A DNA stretch of 5,158 bases from positions 1-5,158 of the forward strand of contig USHH01000161.1 of the NCBI GenBank assembly GCA_900554345.1, given 5' to 3'. The notes under the pieces were generated by a model. It worked only from the letters and a program-made list of their open reading frames with translations, ran no database searches and was not told where the DNA came from. The DNA comes from an uncultured Bacteroidales bacterium (GTDB lineage Bacteria; Bacteroidota; Bacteroidia; Bacteroidales; Muribaculaceae). The first letter of the stretch is position 1. Each line of letters opens with the position of its first letter. Of this stretch, positions 1-5,158 are shown piece by piece. Both the position numbers and the translations under genes were made by a program.

Positions 1-2087
1 GCCACGCCCTTGGCTGCCGCCGGCTTTGCTTCCGCCTTGGCCTTGGTGGTCTTCCTCGGGGCGCCGCGGCGTTTCACCTTGCGGAGCACCTGGGCTGTGC
101 GCGAGGGGAGATACATCTTGAGCCAGCCTTTGCCGGAGGGGGCGTAGAGCGGGTCGGGGCTGGTGAAGTGTCTCACCGTGTCGTCGATGTTGCCGTAGCC
201 TCCCACGTCGGGGTCGTCGCTGTTGAGCACCACCTCATACTCGCCGGCCGGAGCCAGGAACCCGTAGTCGGTGAAGCTCTTCGAGGGGTTCCAGTTGAAG
301 ACGAAGATGAGGTCGCCGCGCATGAAGGCGAGTACCTGGTCGTCGTCTTTCTCCCAGAGCTTCTCCACCGGGAGGGCCTGGAAGTTGAAGCATCCGCCCA
401 CGAGCTCCACCATCTCGTTGTCGAAGCGGTTGAGGAATTTGTATTTGAGGTCATCGCGGTCTACGAGCTCCCATTGGCGGCGTGCGTACTTATAGCTCCA
501 TCCGTTGCCTTCCCTGGGGAAGTCGATCCATTCGGGATGACCCCATTCGTTGCCCATGAAGTTGAGGTATCCGCCGTTGATGGCGGCGATGGTCACGAGG
601 CGTATCATTTTGTGTAGCGCCATTCCGCGGGCCACCGTCATGTCGTTGTCGCCCACCATCATGTGCCAGTACATCTCCTTGTCGATGAGGCGGAAGATGA
701 TTGTCTTGTCGCCCACGAGTGCCTGGTCGTGGCTCTCGCAGTAGGAGATTGTCTTCTCGTCGGCGCGGCGGTTGGTGAGCTCCCAGAATATCGATGTGGG
801 ATGCCAGTCTTCGTCTTTCTTTTCCTTGATCATCTTGATCCAGTAGTCGGGCACACCCATGGCCATACGGTAGTCGAATCCCATGCCGCCCTCATCGAAT
901 TTCAGCGCGAGGCCGGGCATGCCGCTCATCTCCTCGGCGATGGTCACCGCCTTGGGGTTGACCTCATGGATGAGCAGATTGGCGAGTGTGAGATATGTGA
1001 GGGCGTTTGTGTCCTGATTGCCGTCGTAGTAGTCGGCATATGAGCTGAACGCCTTGCCCAGACCGTGGTCGTAATAGAGCATCGAGGTGACGCCGTCGAA
1101 GCGGAAGCCGTCGAATTTATATTCCTCGAGCCAGAACTTGCAGTTGGAGAGGAGGAAATGGAGCACGGAGTTCTTGCCGTAGTCGAAGAGCAGGGAGTCC
1201 CATGCGGGATGCTCGCGGCGGGAGTCGCCGTAGAAGTATAGGTCATAGCTTCCGTCGAGTCGTCCGAGGCCCTCCACCTCGTTTTTCACGGCGTGGGAAT
1301 GCACGATGTCCATGATCACGGCGATGCCCATCTCATGGGCTGCGTCGATGAGGCGCTTGAGGTCGTCGGGAGTGCCGAAGCGCGACGATGCGGCGTAGAA
1401 GGAGCTCACGTGGTAGCCGAAGGAGCCGTAGTAGGGGTGCTCCTGGATGGCCATGATCTGGATGGCGTTGTAGCCGTCTTTTGCTATGCGCGGAAGGGTC
1501 TTCTCGCGGAATTCGTCATATGTGCCGAGTCCCTCCTTGTCCTGGGCCATGCCGATGTGGCATTCGTAGATCAGGAGAGGCTTGACGTCGGGCGAGAATT
1601 TCTTCACCTTGAATTTGTACGGCTCGGCGGGGTCGTAGACCTGCGCGGAGAATATCTTGGTGTTCTCGTCCTGCACCACGCGGGTGGCGTAGGCCGGAAT
1701 CCTCTCGCCCTGTCCGCCGTCCCATGTCACGAGCATCTTGTAGAGATCGCCGTTGCGGAGGGCATCTTTCGGGAGCGTGATCTCCCATGTGCCGTCGCCA
1801 AGGGGATGGAGGCGGTAGGGCTCCTCCGTCTTCCAGTCGGAGAAAGTGCCGATGAGCCAGATTCCGGTGGCGTTGGGTGCGTATTCGCGGAAGGTCCAGT
1901 TGCCGTTTTTCTGCTTGTGCAGGCCGAAATACTTGTAGGCGTTGGCGAAGTCGGTGAGTGAGCCACCGGTCGAGGCCGTGAGCTCGTTGAGCTTGCGCAC
2001 CACGTCCTCGTGGCGTCCTTCGATGGCTCCCTCGAAAGGCTCGAGCCAGGGGTCGTCGCGCAGTATGGCGAGTTTCTTCTTTTCCAT
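1..2087 (-). CDS. glgB: 1,4-alpha-glucan (glycogen) branching enzyme, GH13_8-like, 3' end cut off by window
   Basis: This enzyme makes alpha-1,6 branches in glycogen by cutting an alpha-1,4 chain and re-attaching it; it acts in the cytoplasm. The frame is open from the ATG at 2087 to the window edge: 695 full codons plus GC, which must begin Ala. The N-terminus contains DDPWLEPF (11-18). A CBM48-like beta domain follows (about 54-155, with YFGLHKQKNGNWTFREYAP). The GH13 barrel spans about 170-560: MDIVHSH (259-264 region), nucleophile Asp331 in FRFDGVTSMLYY, acid/base Glu385 in AEEMSGMP, and Asp454 in ESHDQALVGDK. GYLNFMGNEWGHPEW (506-520) and a C-terminal beta domain ending in LPSRTAQVLRKVK (660-672) complete the core. 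The motifs and the 54/69-residue catalytic spacing resemble human GBE1 rather than E. coli GlgB. The known core ends near residue 672; a Lys/Ala/Pro-rich tail continues off the window. There is no clear Shine-Dalgarno sequence, only an A-rich stretch before the start. The gene lies 77 nt after the ATPase gene on the same strand. Confidence 0.97.
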   Translation of the reverse strand, partial: MEKKKLAILRDDPWLEPFEGAIEGRHEDVVRKLNELTASTGGSLTDFANAYKYFGLHKQKNGNWTFREYAPNATGIWLIGTFSDWKTEEPYRLHPLGDGTWEITLPKDALRNGDLYKMLVTWDGGQGERIPAYATRVVQDENTKIFSAQVYDPAEPYKFKVKKFSPDVKPLLIYECHIGMAQDKEGLGTYDEFREKTLPRIAKDGYNAIQIMAIQEHPYYGSFGYHVSSFYAASSRFGTPDDLKRLIDAAHEMGIAVIMDIVHSHAVKNEVEGLGRLDGSYDLYFYGDSRREHPAWDSLLFDYGKNSVLHFLLSNCKFWLEEYKFDGFRFDGVTSMLYYDHGLGKAFSSYADYYDGNQDTNALTYLTLANLLIHEVNPKAVTIAEEMSGMPGLALKFDEGGMGFDYRMAMGVPDYWIKMIKEKKDEDWHPTSIFWELTNRRADEKTISYCESHDQALVGDKTIIFRLIDKEMYWHMMVGDNDMTVARGMALHKMIRLVTIAAINGGYLNFMGNEWGHPEWIDFPREGNGWSYKYARRQWELVDRDDLKYKFLNRFDNEMVELVGGCFNFQALPVEKLWEKDDDQVLAFMRGDLIFVFNWNPSKSFTDYGFLAPAGEYEVVLNSDDPDVGGYGNIDDTVRHFTSPDPLYAPSGKGWLKMYLPSRTAQVLRKVKRRGAPRKTTKAKAEAKPAAAKGV

Positions 2088-2091
2088 AGTT

Positions 2092-2118
2092 TTTTATCTG
2101 TAGTCTTTTATCTGTAGT
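2092..2118. repeat. Two direct 13-bp repeats just upstream of glgB
   Basis: The 13-mer ttttatctgtagt occurs at 2092-2104 and again at 2106-2118, with one base (c) between copies, so the period is 14. On the glgB sense strand the leader reads ACTACAGATAAAA twice, and the second copy ends four bases before the ATG at 2087. The A-rich part of the proximal copy is where a ribosome would load, so copy number could alter spacing or initiation. No function is known to me. Confidence 0.85.
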
Positions 2119-2164
2119 TTTTTCGGGTTATATGTCTTGTCGGTGCGGCGCCCCGGTAGGGGAG

Positions 2165-3742
2165 TCATCTGAAGAGCGCGCGTATCGCGTCTGCCAGACG
2201 GCGCCCCTCCACATCGCGGCGTTTCAGGGTGGCGAGCACTCCGGCCACATAATCGTCCCGGGTCTTGTAGCCGAGGGCCTGTGCCACGCCGCAGGAGGAG
2301 AGTGCCGGCTTGTGGTTGAAGACCCTTATCACTCCCTGATAGTCGCCTGTGGAGGCCAACTGTTGGAATTCCTGCCTCAGCTGATTGTATTCCTTGCGCG
2401 GATTCAGGATATTGATGAGGCCCTTGATGTGTGCCTCCAGAGCGGTGATGCAGTTGAAGCGCCCGTCGATACGGCATTCCACAAGGCGCTTCATGCGGTG
2501 GCGCACGTGCTGGAGCGCCTGACTGTCGAGCTGCCTGCGGAATTCCTTCATTATATTGCCCTTTACATTCTCAAACACCCGGGAAGCGTTTTTTCCTCTC
2601 ACGGCGGCCATTGTTTTTATCACGTCCTCCGCCAGGAATATGTTCTCGACCTCCGCCACTTCGGGCACCATGATGCCTCTCTTCCTCAGATATTCCACCT
2701 CGGCGTCGGTGCGTCGGTCGCGGTCCACGATGCCGTGGCTGTCGAGATGGTGCATGGATTTGAGCGAGGAGAAGGTGCGTGTGGTCTCTATGACGCGGTC
2801 GCAGGAGCCGAGGGGTCTCACGGTGTAATCGCTGAAGACGAGGGTGTATAGACGGGCGTCGATGCTGTGCTGGGCGTCGCCCTCGATAAAGAGCACCGGG
2901 TTGCGTGTGCCTGCCAGGGAGATGAGCATGTCCTCGCGTGTCTCTCCGGGCCGGAGCAGCTCGTAGTCCCAGACATTCCCGGCCACGTCGTAGCTCTTCA
3001 CCCACACCGTTGCGTTCTGGGTCCTGGAGTTGACGAAGTCGGCGTCGACGGTGTTGTAGACGAAGGTGCAGTCGGGGCGCAGCTGCTCGATGGAGTTCCA
3101 GATGGTGTTGAGCGATGCGGGATGCAGGAAGAGCGTGGGGGAGTCGATGAGCACTACGGCTCCCGGCATCGCGTAGAGCACGGCGGCGATGTAGTAGAGC
3201 ACGGCGCTCTCGCTCTGGCTCAGCGTCTCGGCGCCGATGGCGTCGGCGCCTGAGCCGGTGGTGAACATCAGCGTGTTGTCGCGCCGCAGTATCTTGTTGC
3301 CCGGGAAGATCCTTTCCCACAGCCCCTTGAGACGGTCGAGCCTCGTGGGCTGGGGCCGGCTTCTCCTTAAGCCCTCTTTCCGGTTGGAGAGATAGCCCTC
3401 CTCCTTAAGTCTGAGCAGCGACTCAAACTCGTCGGCGAAGAGCATGTAGGCGAGCTTATCGAGCTGCGACATGGCGTCGTTGCGCATATATGGAATGCGC
3501 TTGATGGCCTGGCTGTAGAGGTCGTCGATGCTTCCCGGCGCCGCCTCCTTGCCGGCGGGAGAGGGGAGAAGGGCGTCGAGCGCCGACAGACTGTAGGCGA
3601 GCTTGCCGCAGCTCTGGCGCATACGTTGCATGAAACGCGACTTCCCGGCGCCGGCCGCTCCTATGATGGTGAGCTGGCGCGTGCCTTCGGGGATGCGCGG
3701 TGTCGTGCCGTTGATGTTCTCGGGTAGTCGTATCTGGGTCAT
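2165..3742 (-). CDS. P-loop ATPase fused to a TOPRIM-like DUF4435-type domain (OLD/PARIS-like architecture)
   Basis: Predicted 525-residue cytoplasmic protein. The N-terminal half (about 1-280) is an ABC/OLD-type ATPase: Walker A GAAGAGKS (28-35), a signature-like LSQSESAVL (174-182), a Walker B-like VVLIDSPTLFLHP (196-208), and an H-loop region VYNTVDADF. The usual Walker B Glu is Ser201, the signature Gly is Ser177, and the H-loop His is absent, so hydrolysis may be weak or lost. The second half starts with PVLFIEGDA (282-290; Glu287), then HGIVDRDRR (336-344; Asp340 and Asp342) and EVENIFL (364-370). This is the E...DxD...EN pattern of TOPRIM/DUF4435 domains. The end (395-525) is basic and helical. 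ATG at 3742 is preferred over an in-frame TTG at 3763, because TTG starts are rare and that codon overlaps a promoter-like box. The architecture resembles OLD nucleases and single-chain AriA-AriB of PARIS defence, but the protein is shorter. Domain class is fairly sure; biological role unknown. Confidence 0.82.
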   Translation of the reverse strand: MTQIRLPENINGTTPRIPEGTRQLTIIGAAGAGKSRFMQRMRQSCGKLAYSLSALDALLPSPAGKEAAPGSIDDLYSQAIKRIPYMRNDAMSQLDKLAYMLFADEFESLLRLKEEGYLSNRKEGLRRSRPQPTRLDRLKGLWERIFPGNKILRRDNTLMFTTGSGADAIGAETLSQSESAVLYYIAAVLYAMPGAVVLIDSPTLFLHPASLNTIWNSIEQLRPDCTFVYNTVDADFVNSRTQNATVWVKSYDVAGNVWDYELLRPGETREDMLISLAGTRNPVLFIEGDAQHSIDARLYTLVFSDYTVRPLGSCDRVIETTRTFSSLKSMHHLDSHGIVDRDRRTDAEVEYLRKRGIMVPEVAEVENIFLAEDVIKTMAAVRGKNASRVFENVKGNIMKEFRRQLDSQALQHVRHRMKRLVECRIDGRFNCITALEAHIKGLINILNPRKEYNQLRQEFQQLASTGDYQGVIRVFNHKPALSSCGVAQALGYKTRDDYVAGVLATLKRRDVEGRRLADAIRALFR

Positions 3743-3760
3743 TGTTTCGCGTTCGGTTTT

Positions 3761-3768
3761 CAAAGATA
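3761..3768 (-). promoter_or_regulatory. Possible -7 box (TATCTTTG) for the ATPase gene
   Basis: On the minus strand TATCTTTG fits the Bacteroidota -7 consensus TAnnTTTG and would give a very short leader before the ATG at 3742. The nearest upstream TTTG (3784-3781) leaves only 12 bases of spacer instead of about 19, so the -33 part is poor. Confidence 0.35.
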
Positions 3769-3780
3769 CTTAAAAAGTTT

Positions 3781-3788
3781 CAAATCTA
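3781..3788 (-). promoter_or_regulatory. Alternative -7 box (TAGATTTG) for the ATPase gene
   Basis: A second minus-strand match to TAnnTTTG, 20 bases upstream of the first. It would give a leader of roughly 30 nt. At the correct distance upstream there is an A-run rather than TTTG, so this is also a half-match only. Confidence 0.3.
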
Positions 3789-3808
3789 TGGCGTGGCGGA
3801 GGCTTTTT

Positions 3809-3839
3809 TTTGAAATTTCAGCTGTTTTGGCTAATTTTG
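3809..3839 (+). promoter_or_regulatory. Bacteroidota-type promoter TTTG-N19-TAATTTTG driving ribE
   Basis: TTTG at 3809-3812, a spacer of exactly 19 bases, then TAATTTTG at 3832-3839, which fits TAnnTTTG. This is the arrangement known for the Bacteroides primary sigma factor. Transcription would start around 3844-3847, giving a leader of about 80 nt before the ribE ATG. It is the only element in the window with both boxes correctly spaced. Confidence 0.8.
3811..3820. repeat. Perfect 10-bp palindrome in the ribE promoter spacer
   Basis: TGAAATTTCA reads the same on both strands. It overlaps the last two bases of the -33 box and fills the first part of the spacer, a position where a dimeric regulator could block polymerase. 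It is short and AT-rich, so chance is quite possible. Confidence 0.4.
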
Positions 3840-3850
3840 CACTTCATTAA

Positions 3851-3908
3851 CGCGGCTTCGGCGCCCGGCGCCGCCGTTCACGGCGGGAGGGCAGGTCCCT
3901 CGGCCGCG
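3851..3908 (+). ncRNA. Potential folded 5' leader of ribE mRNA
   Basis: CGCGGC (3851-3856) can pair perfectly with GCCGCG (3903-3908), closing a domain. The domain contains a hairpin CCGCCG-TTCA-CGGCGG (3871-3886) immediately followed by a hairpin GAGGG-CAGGT-CCCTC (3887-3901). The stretch 3857-3870 is GC-rich and can pair in several ways. The closing stem ends five bases before the AAGGA ribosome-binding motif (3913-3917). At 58 nt it is too short for an FMN riboswitch and lacks its conserved core. It may be a regulatory leader, an mRNA-stabilising fold, or simply a result of high GC. Confidence 0.35.
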
Positions 3909-3924
3909 CAATAAGGATAGGAAT

Positions 3925-4212
3925 ATGTTTAGTGGAATAGTAGAAGAGGCCGCAACGGTGACGGCCGTGGCCCACGACGGCGGCAACATGCATCTCACTT
4001 TGAGATGCGGCTTCGTGGATGAGTTGAAAATCGACCAGAGCGTCTCCCACAACGGTGTCTGCCTTACGGTCGTCTCCCTCCCAGGCGACGGTACATATAC
4101 AGTGACGGCAGTGCGCGAGACTCTCGCTCAAATCTCGGCTCGCTGGAGCCGGGCTCGCTTGTCAATCTCGAGCGCTCCATGCGTATCGACGGCCGCCTCG
4201 ACGGCCATATAG
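3925..4212 (+). CDS. ribE: Riboflavin synthase N-terminal barrel fragment (frame 1)
   Basis: This is the reading frame actually started at the ribE ATG: 95 residues. MFSGIVEE at the start and SVSHNGVCLTV (39-49) are hallmarks of the first lumazine-binding barrel. Residues up to about 68 are genuine ribE; the remaining 27 are out-of-frame sequence rich in Ser, Ala and Arg. The fragment lacks the end of barrel one and all of barrel two. Because the active site forms between the barrels of neighbouring subunits, it should not be catalytic alone. Confidence 0.7.
   Translation: MFSGIVEEAATVTAVAHDGGNMHLTLRCGFVDELKIDQSVSHNGVCLTVVSLPGDGTYTVTAVRETLAQISARWSRARLSISSAPCVSTAASTAI
4121..4133 (+). other. 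Frameshift point in ribE
   Basis: The family match moves here from the frame of the start codon to the frame one base earlier. The local sequence ctctcgctcaaat contains a CTCGCTC stretch; loss of one 4-base unit from a CTCGCTCGCTC repeat accounts for the change and for one missing residue. A single lost A in the AAA run is an alternative but leaves the loop one residue short. No X_XXY_YYZ slippery heptamer is present. Confidence 0.75.
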
Positions 4213-4523
4213 TGCAGGGTCATGTCGACACCACCGCAGTCTGCACCGCCGTGGAGTCGGCCGAGGGTAGCTGGTATTACACGTTTGCCTACGATGTGCC
4301 TGCGGAGATGATGCGCAAGGGATATCTCACGGTGGAGAAAGGTTCGGTGTGTGTCAACGGCGTGAGCCTTACGGTCTGCGATTCTAAGCCGGGCTCCTTC
4401 AGGGTGGCGATCATCCCCTATACACATGACCACACCAATTTCTGCCGTATCGAGCCCGGCACGGTGGTGAATATCGAATTCGACATACTTGGCAAGTATC
4501 TTGCCGCAATCGCAGCTATATGA
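4179..4523 (+). CDS. ribE: Riboflavin synthase C-terminal barrel fragment (frame 3)
   Basis: From the in-frame ATG at 4179 this gives 114 residues. It carries the conserved DGHIVQGHVD (8-17), then the second barrel with KGSVCVNGVSLTVCDS, a visible internal repeat of the first-barrel motif QSVSHNGVCLTV, and IIPYTHDHTNF and NIEFDILGKY near the end. The ATG is an ordinary internal methionine of the family (ERSM-RIDG) and has no good ribosome-binding site, so separate translation is doubtful. The same frame stays open and ribE-like upstream to about 4122. Confidence 0.7.
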   Translation: MRIDGRLDGHIVQGHVDTTAVCTAVESAEGSWYYTFAYDVPAEMMRKGYLTVEKGSVCVNGVSLTVCDSKPGSFRVAIIPYTHDHTNFCRIEPGTVVNIEFDILGKYLAAIAAI

Positions 4524-5137
4524 ATATAAGATTGAAAGCATTGGCGGTGCTGGCGTCGGCCGCGCTCGCCGGCGCCTCCGGAGCGTGTGCGCAGGGTCTT
4601 GGCGGCCTGATAGGCAATCTGGTGGAGGGCGTGTTCTCGAAGTCCGACCTCACGGTGGCCGACATCGTCGGCACTTATCAGAGCGAAGGGCCGGCCGTGT
4701 CGTTTAAGAGCGACAATTTCCTCAAGAAGGCCGGCGGCGTGGCGGCTGCGGCTGTGGTGGAGGAGAAGCTCGCGCCTTACTATGAGCAGTATGGCTTCAA
4801 CAACGCCCGCTTCGAGGTGGCTGCCGACAGCACGTTCACCCTCTCGATGAAGATGCTGAGCATCGGAGGCACTATCACTGGCAACGGCGACGGCACTTTC
4901 GAGTGCCAGTTCACGCTTTTCGGCCGCATTCCGATGGGGTCGGCCACGGCCTACATCTCCAAAGGTCCCTCTACGTTGAGCCTGATGTTTGACGCAACGA
5001 AGTTCAAGAATATGCTTCAGGCCATATCGAAATATGTCAATATGAAGTCGCTGAAGGCCGTGAGCGAGATTCTCGGAGCCTACGACGGCCTATGCGTGGG
5101 CTTCCGCATGAAGCCGGAGGGCACGGCGATATTGTAG
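4520..5137 (+). CDS. Exported DUF4923-like protein of unknown function
   Basis: A 205-residue protein. Residues 1-24 are a signal peptide: a basic start (Arg4, Lys6), a long Ala/Leu core, and an A-C-A site before Gln25. The mature part begins GLGGLIGNLVEGVF, then LTVADIVGTYQSEGPAVSF (44-62) and SDNFLKKAGG (64-73), an Ala/Val/Glu-rich helix with VEEKLAPYYEQYGF, and a run of beta strands with alternating polar and apolar residues (FTLSMKMLSIGGTITGNGDG). It ends with LSLMFDATKF and YDGLCVGFRMK. These motifs match my recollection of DUF4923, a Bacteroidales family of lipocalin-like periplasmic proteins; the fold is inferred. The start overlaps the ribE stop as ATGA, the classic sign of translational coupling, so the ribE frameshift may lower its expression. 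The function is unknown. Confidence 0.82.
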   Translation: MNIRLKALAVLASAALAGASGACAQGLGGLIGNLVEGVFSKSDLTVADIVGTYQSEGPAVSFKSDNFLKKAGGVAAAAVVEEKLAPYYEQYGFNNARFEVAADSTFTLSMKMLSIGGTITGNGDGTFECQFTLFGRIPMGSATAYISKGPSTLSLMFDATKFKNMLQAISKYVNMKSLKAVSEILGAYDGLCVGFRMKPEGTAIL

Positions 5138-5158
5138 AATGCGACGGCCCCTGCCAGG

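Larger units (their letters stand above)
3925..4523 (+). pseudogene. ribE: Riboflavin synthase alpha subunit, frameshifted
   Basis: Riboflavin synthase turns two 6,7-dimethyl-8-ribityllumazine molecules into riboflavin and a pyrimidine by-product; it works as a cytoplasmic trimer of two-barrel subunits. Both barrels are present and well conserved but in different frames. The first frame loses similarity after RETLA (64-68) near 4128 and stops at 4212. The other frame reads SRSNLGSLEPGSLVNLERSM from 4122 onward and continues to the stop at 4523. Adding four bases, so that CTCGCT becomes CTCGCTCGCT, would give ETLARSNLG and a 200-residue protein of normal length, with the ETL-to-NLG spacing seen in E. 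coli. An AAGGA motif (3913-3917) lies seven bases before ATG 3925. As read, this is a broken gene; lack of any other decay suggests a recent mutation or a sequence/assembly error. Identity is very sure, inactivation is not. Confidence 0.93.

Noticed and set aside
2151..2162. Hairpin CCCC-GGTA-GGGG after the ATPase gene as a terminator
   Set aside because: The stem is only four base pairs and no T-run follows directly on the minus strand.
1293..3320. Long open frames on the opposite strand or in other frames (for example 1293-1961 plus, 2132-2851 plus, 2571-3320 minus)
   Set aside because: They are shadows of glgB and the ATPase gene in GC-rich DNA; their translations are low-complexity or His/Arg/Val-biased and match no family I recognise.
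3743..3763. TTG start at 3763 adding seven residues to the ATPase
   Set aside because: ATG at 3742 is the more usual start, the Walker A distance is fine without the extension, and the TTG lies inside a TAnnTTTG box that may be the promoter itself.
3845..3924. FMN riboswitch in the ribE leader
   Set aside because: A short GGGCAGG...TCCC stretch (3889-3899) faintly recalls the riboswitch, but the leader is far shorter than the usual 110-140 nt and lacks the other conserved core segments.
4119..4140. Programmed -1 frameshifting in ribE
   Set aside because: The shift direction would fit -1, but there is no slippery heptamer, and riboflavin synthase is not known to use recoding.
4520..4591. Lipoprotein signal in the DUF4923-like protein (Cys23)
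   Set aside because: The residues before Cys23 are S-G-A, without the Leu/Val/Ile usual at -3; the A-C-A signal peptidase I site fits better.
5139..5158. Start of a next gene at ATG 5139 (MRRPLPG...)
   Set aside because: Only six codons are visible before the window ends; no ribosome-binding site or family motif supports it.

Overview
The window looks like a GC-rich chromosomal segment of a Bacteroidota bacterium, most likely a gut Bacteroidales lineage; the exact family is a guess. Three observations support this: a TTTG-N19-TAnnTTTG promoter (the Bacteroidota sigma-ABfr type), a glycogen branching enzyme of the eukaryote-like type common in Bacteroidales, and a DUF4923-type secreted protein, a family I know mainly from Bacteroidales.

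Layout. The left two thirds is read on the minus strand. A P-loop ATPase fused to a TOPRIM-like, DUF4435-like domain (3742 to 2165) is followed after 77 nt by glgB (2087 down to the window edge, 3' end missing). The gap between them contains a 13-bp direct repeat and no convincing promoter or terminator, so the two genes may share a transcript. A 182-bp divergent intergenic region (3743-3924) follows. It has one very good promoter facing right, weaker promoter-like boxes facing left, and a GC-rich, potentially folded leader. On the plus strand come riboflavin synthase alpha (ribE, 3925-4523) and, overlapping it by ATGA, a small exported DUF4923-like protein (4520-5137). The last 21 bases hold nothing I can call.

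Main points. (1) ribE is interrupted by a frameshift near 4121-4133. Both beta-barrel halves are well conserved but lie in different frames. A missing 4-base unit within a CTCG/CGCT tandem repeat would explain it and would restore a normal 200-residue enzyme. (2) The ATPase-TOPRIM gene has the domain order of OLD-like and merged PARIS (AriA-AriB) defence proteins. However, its Walker B glutamate, signature glycine and H-loop histidine are substituted, and it sits among housekeeping genes, so a defence role is only a hypothesis. (3) The ribE leader can fold into a small closed multi-branch structure that does not match the FMN riboswitch.

The genes do not form an obvious single pathway: glycogen branching, a possible nucleic-acid-related ATPase, riboflavin synthesis and an uncharacterised exported protein.
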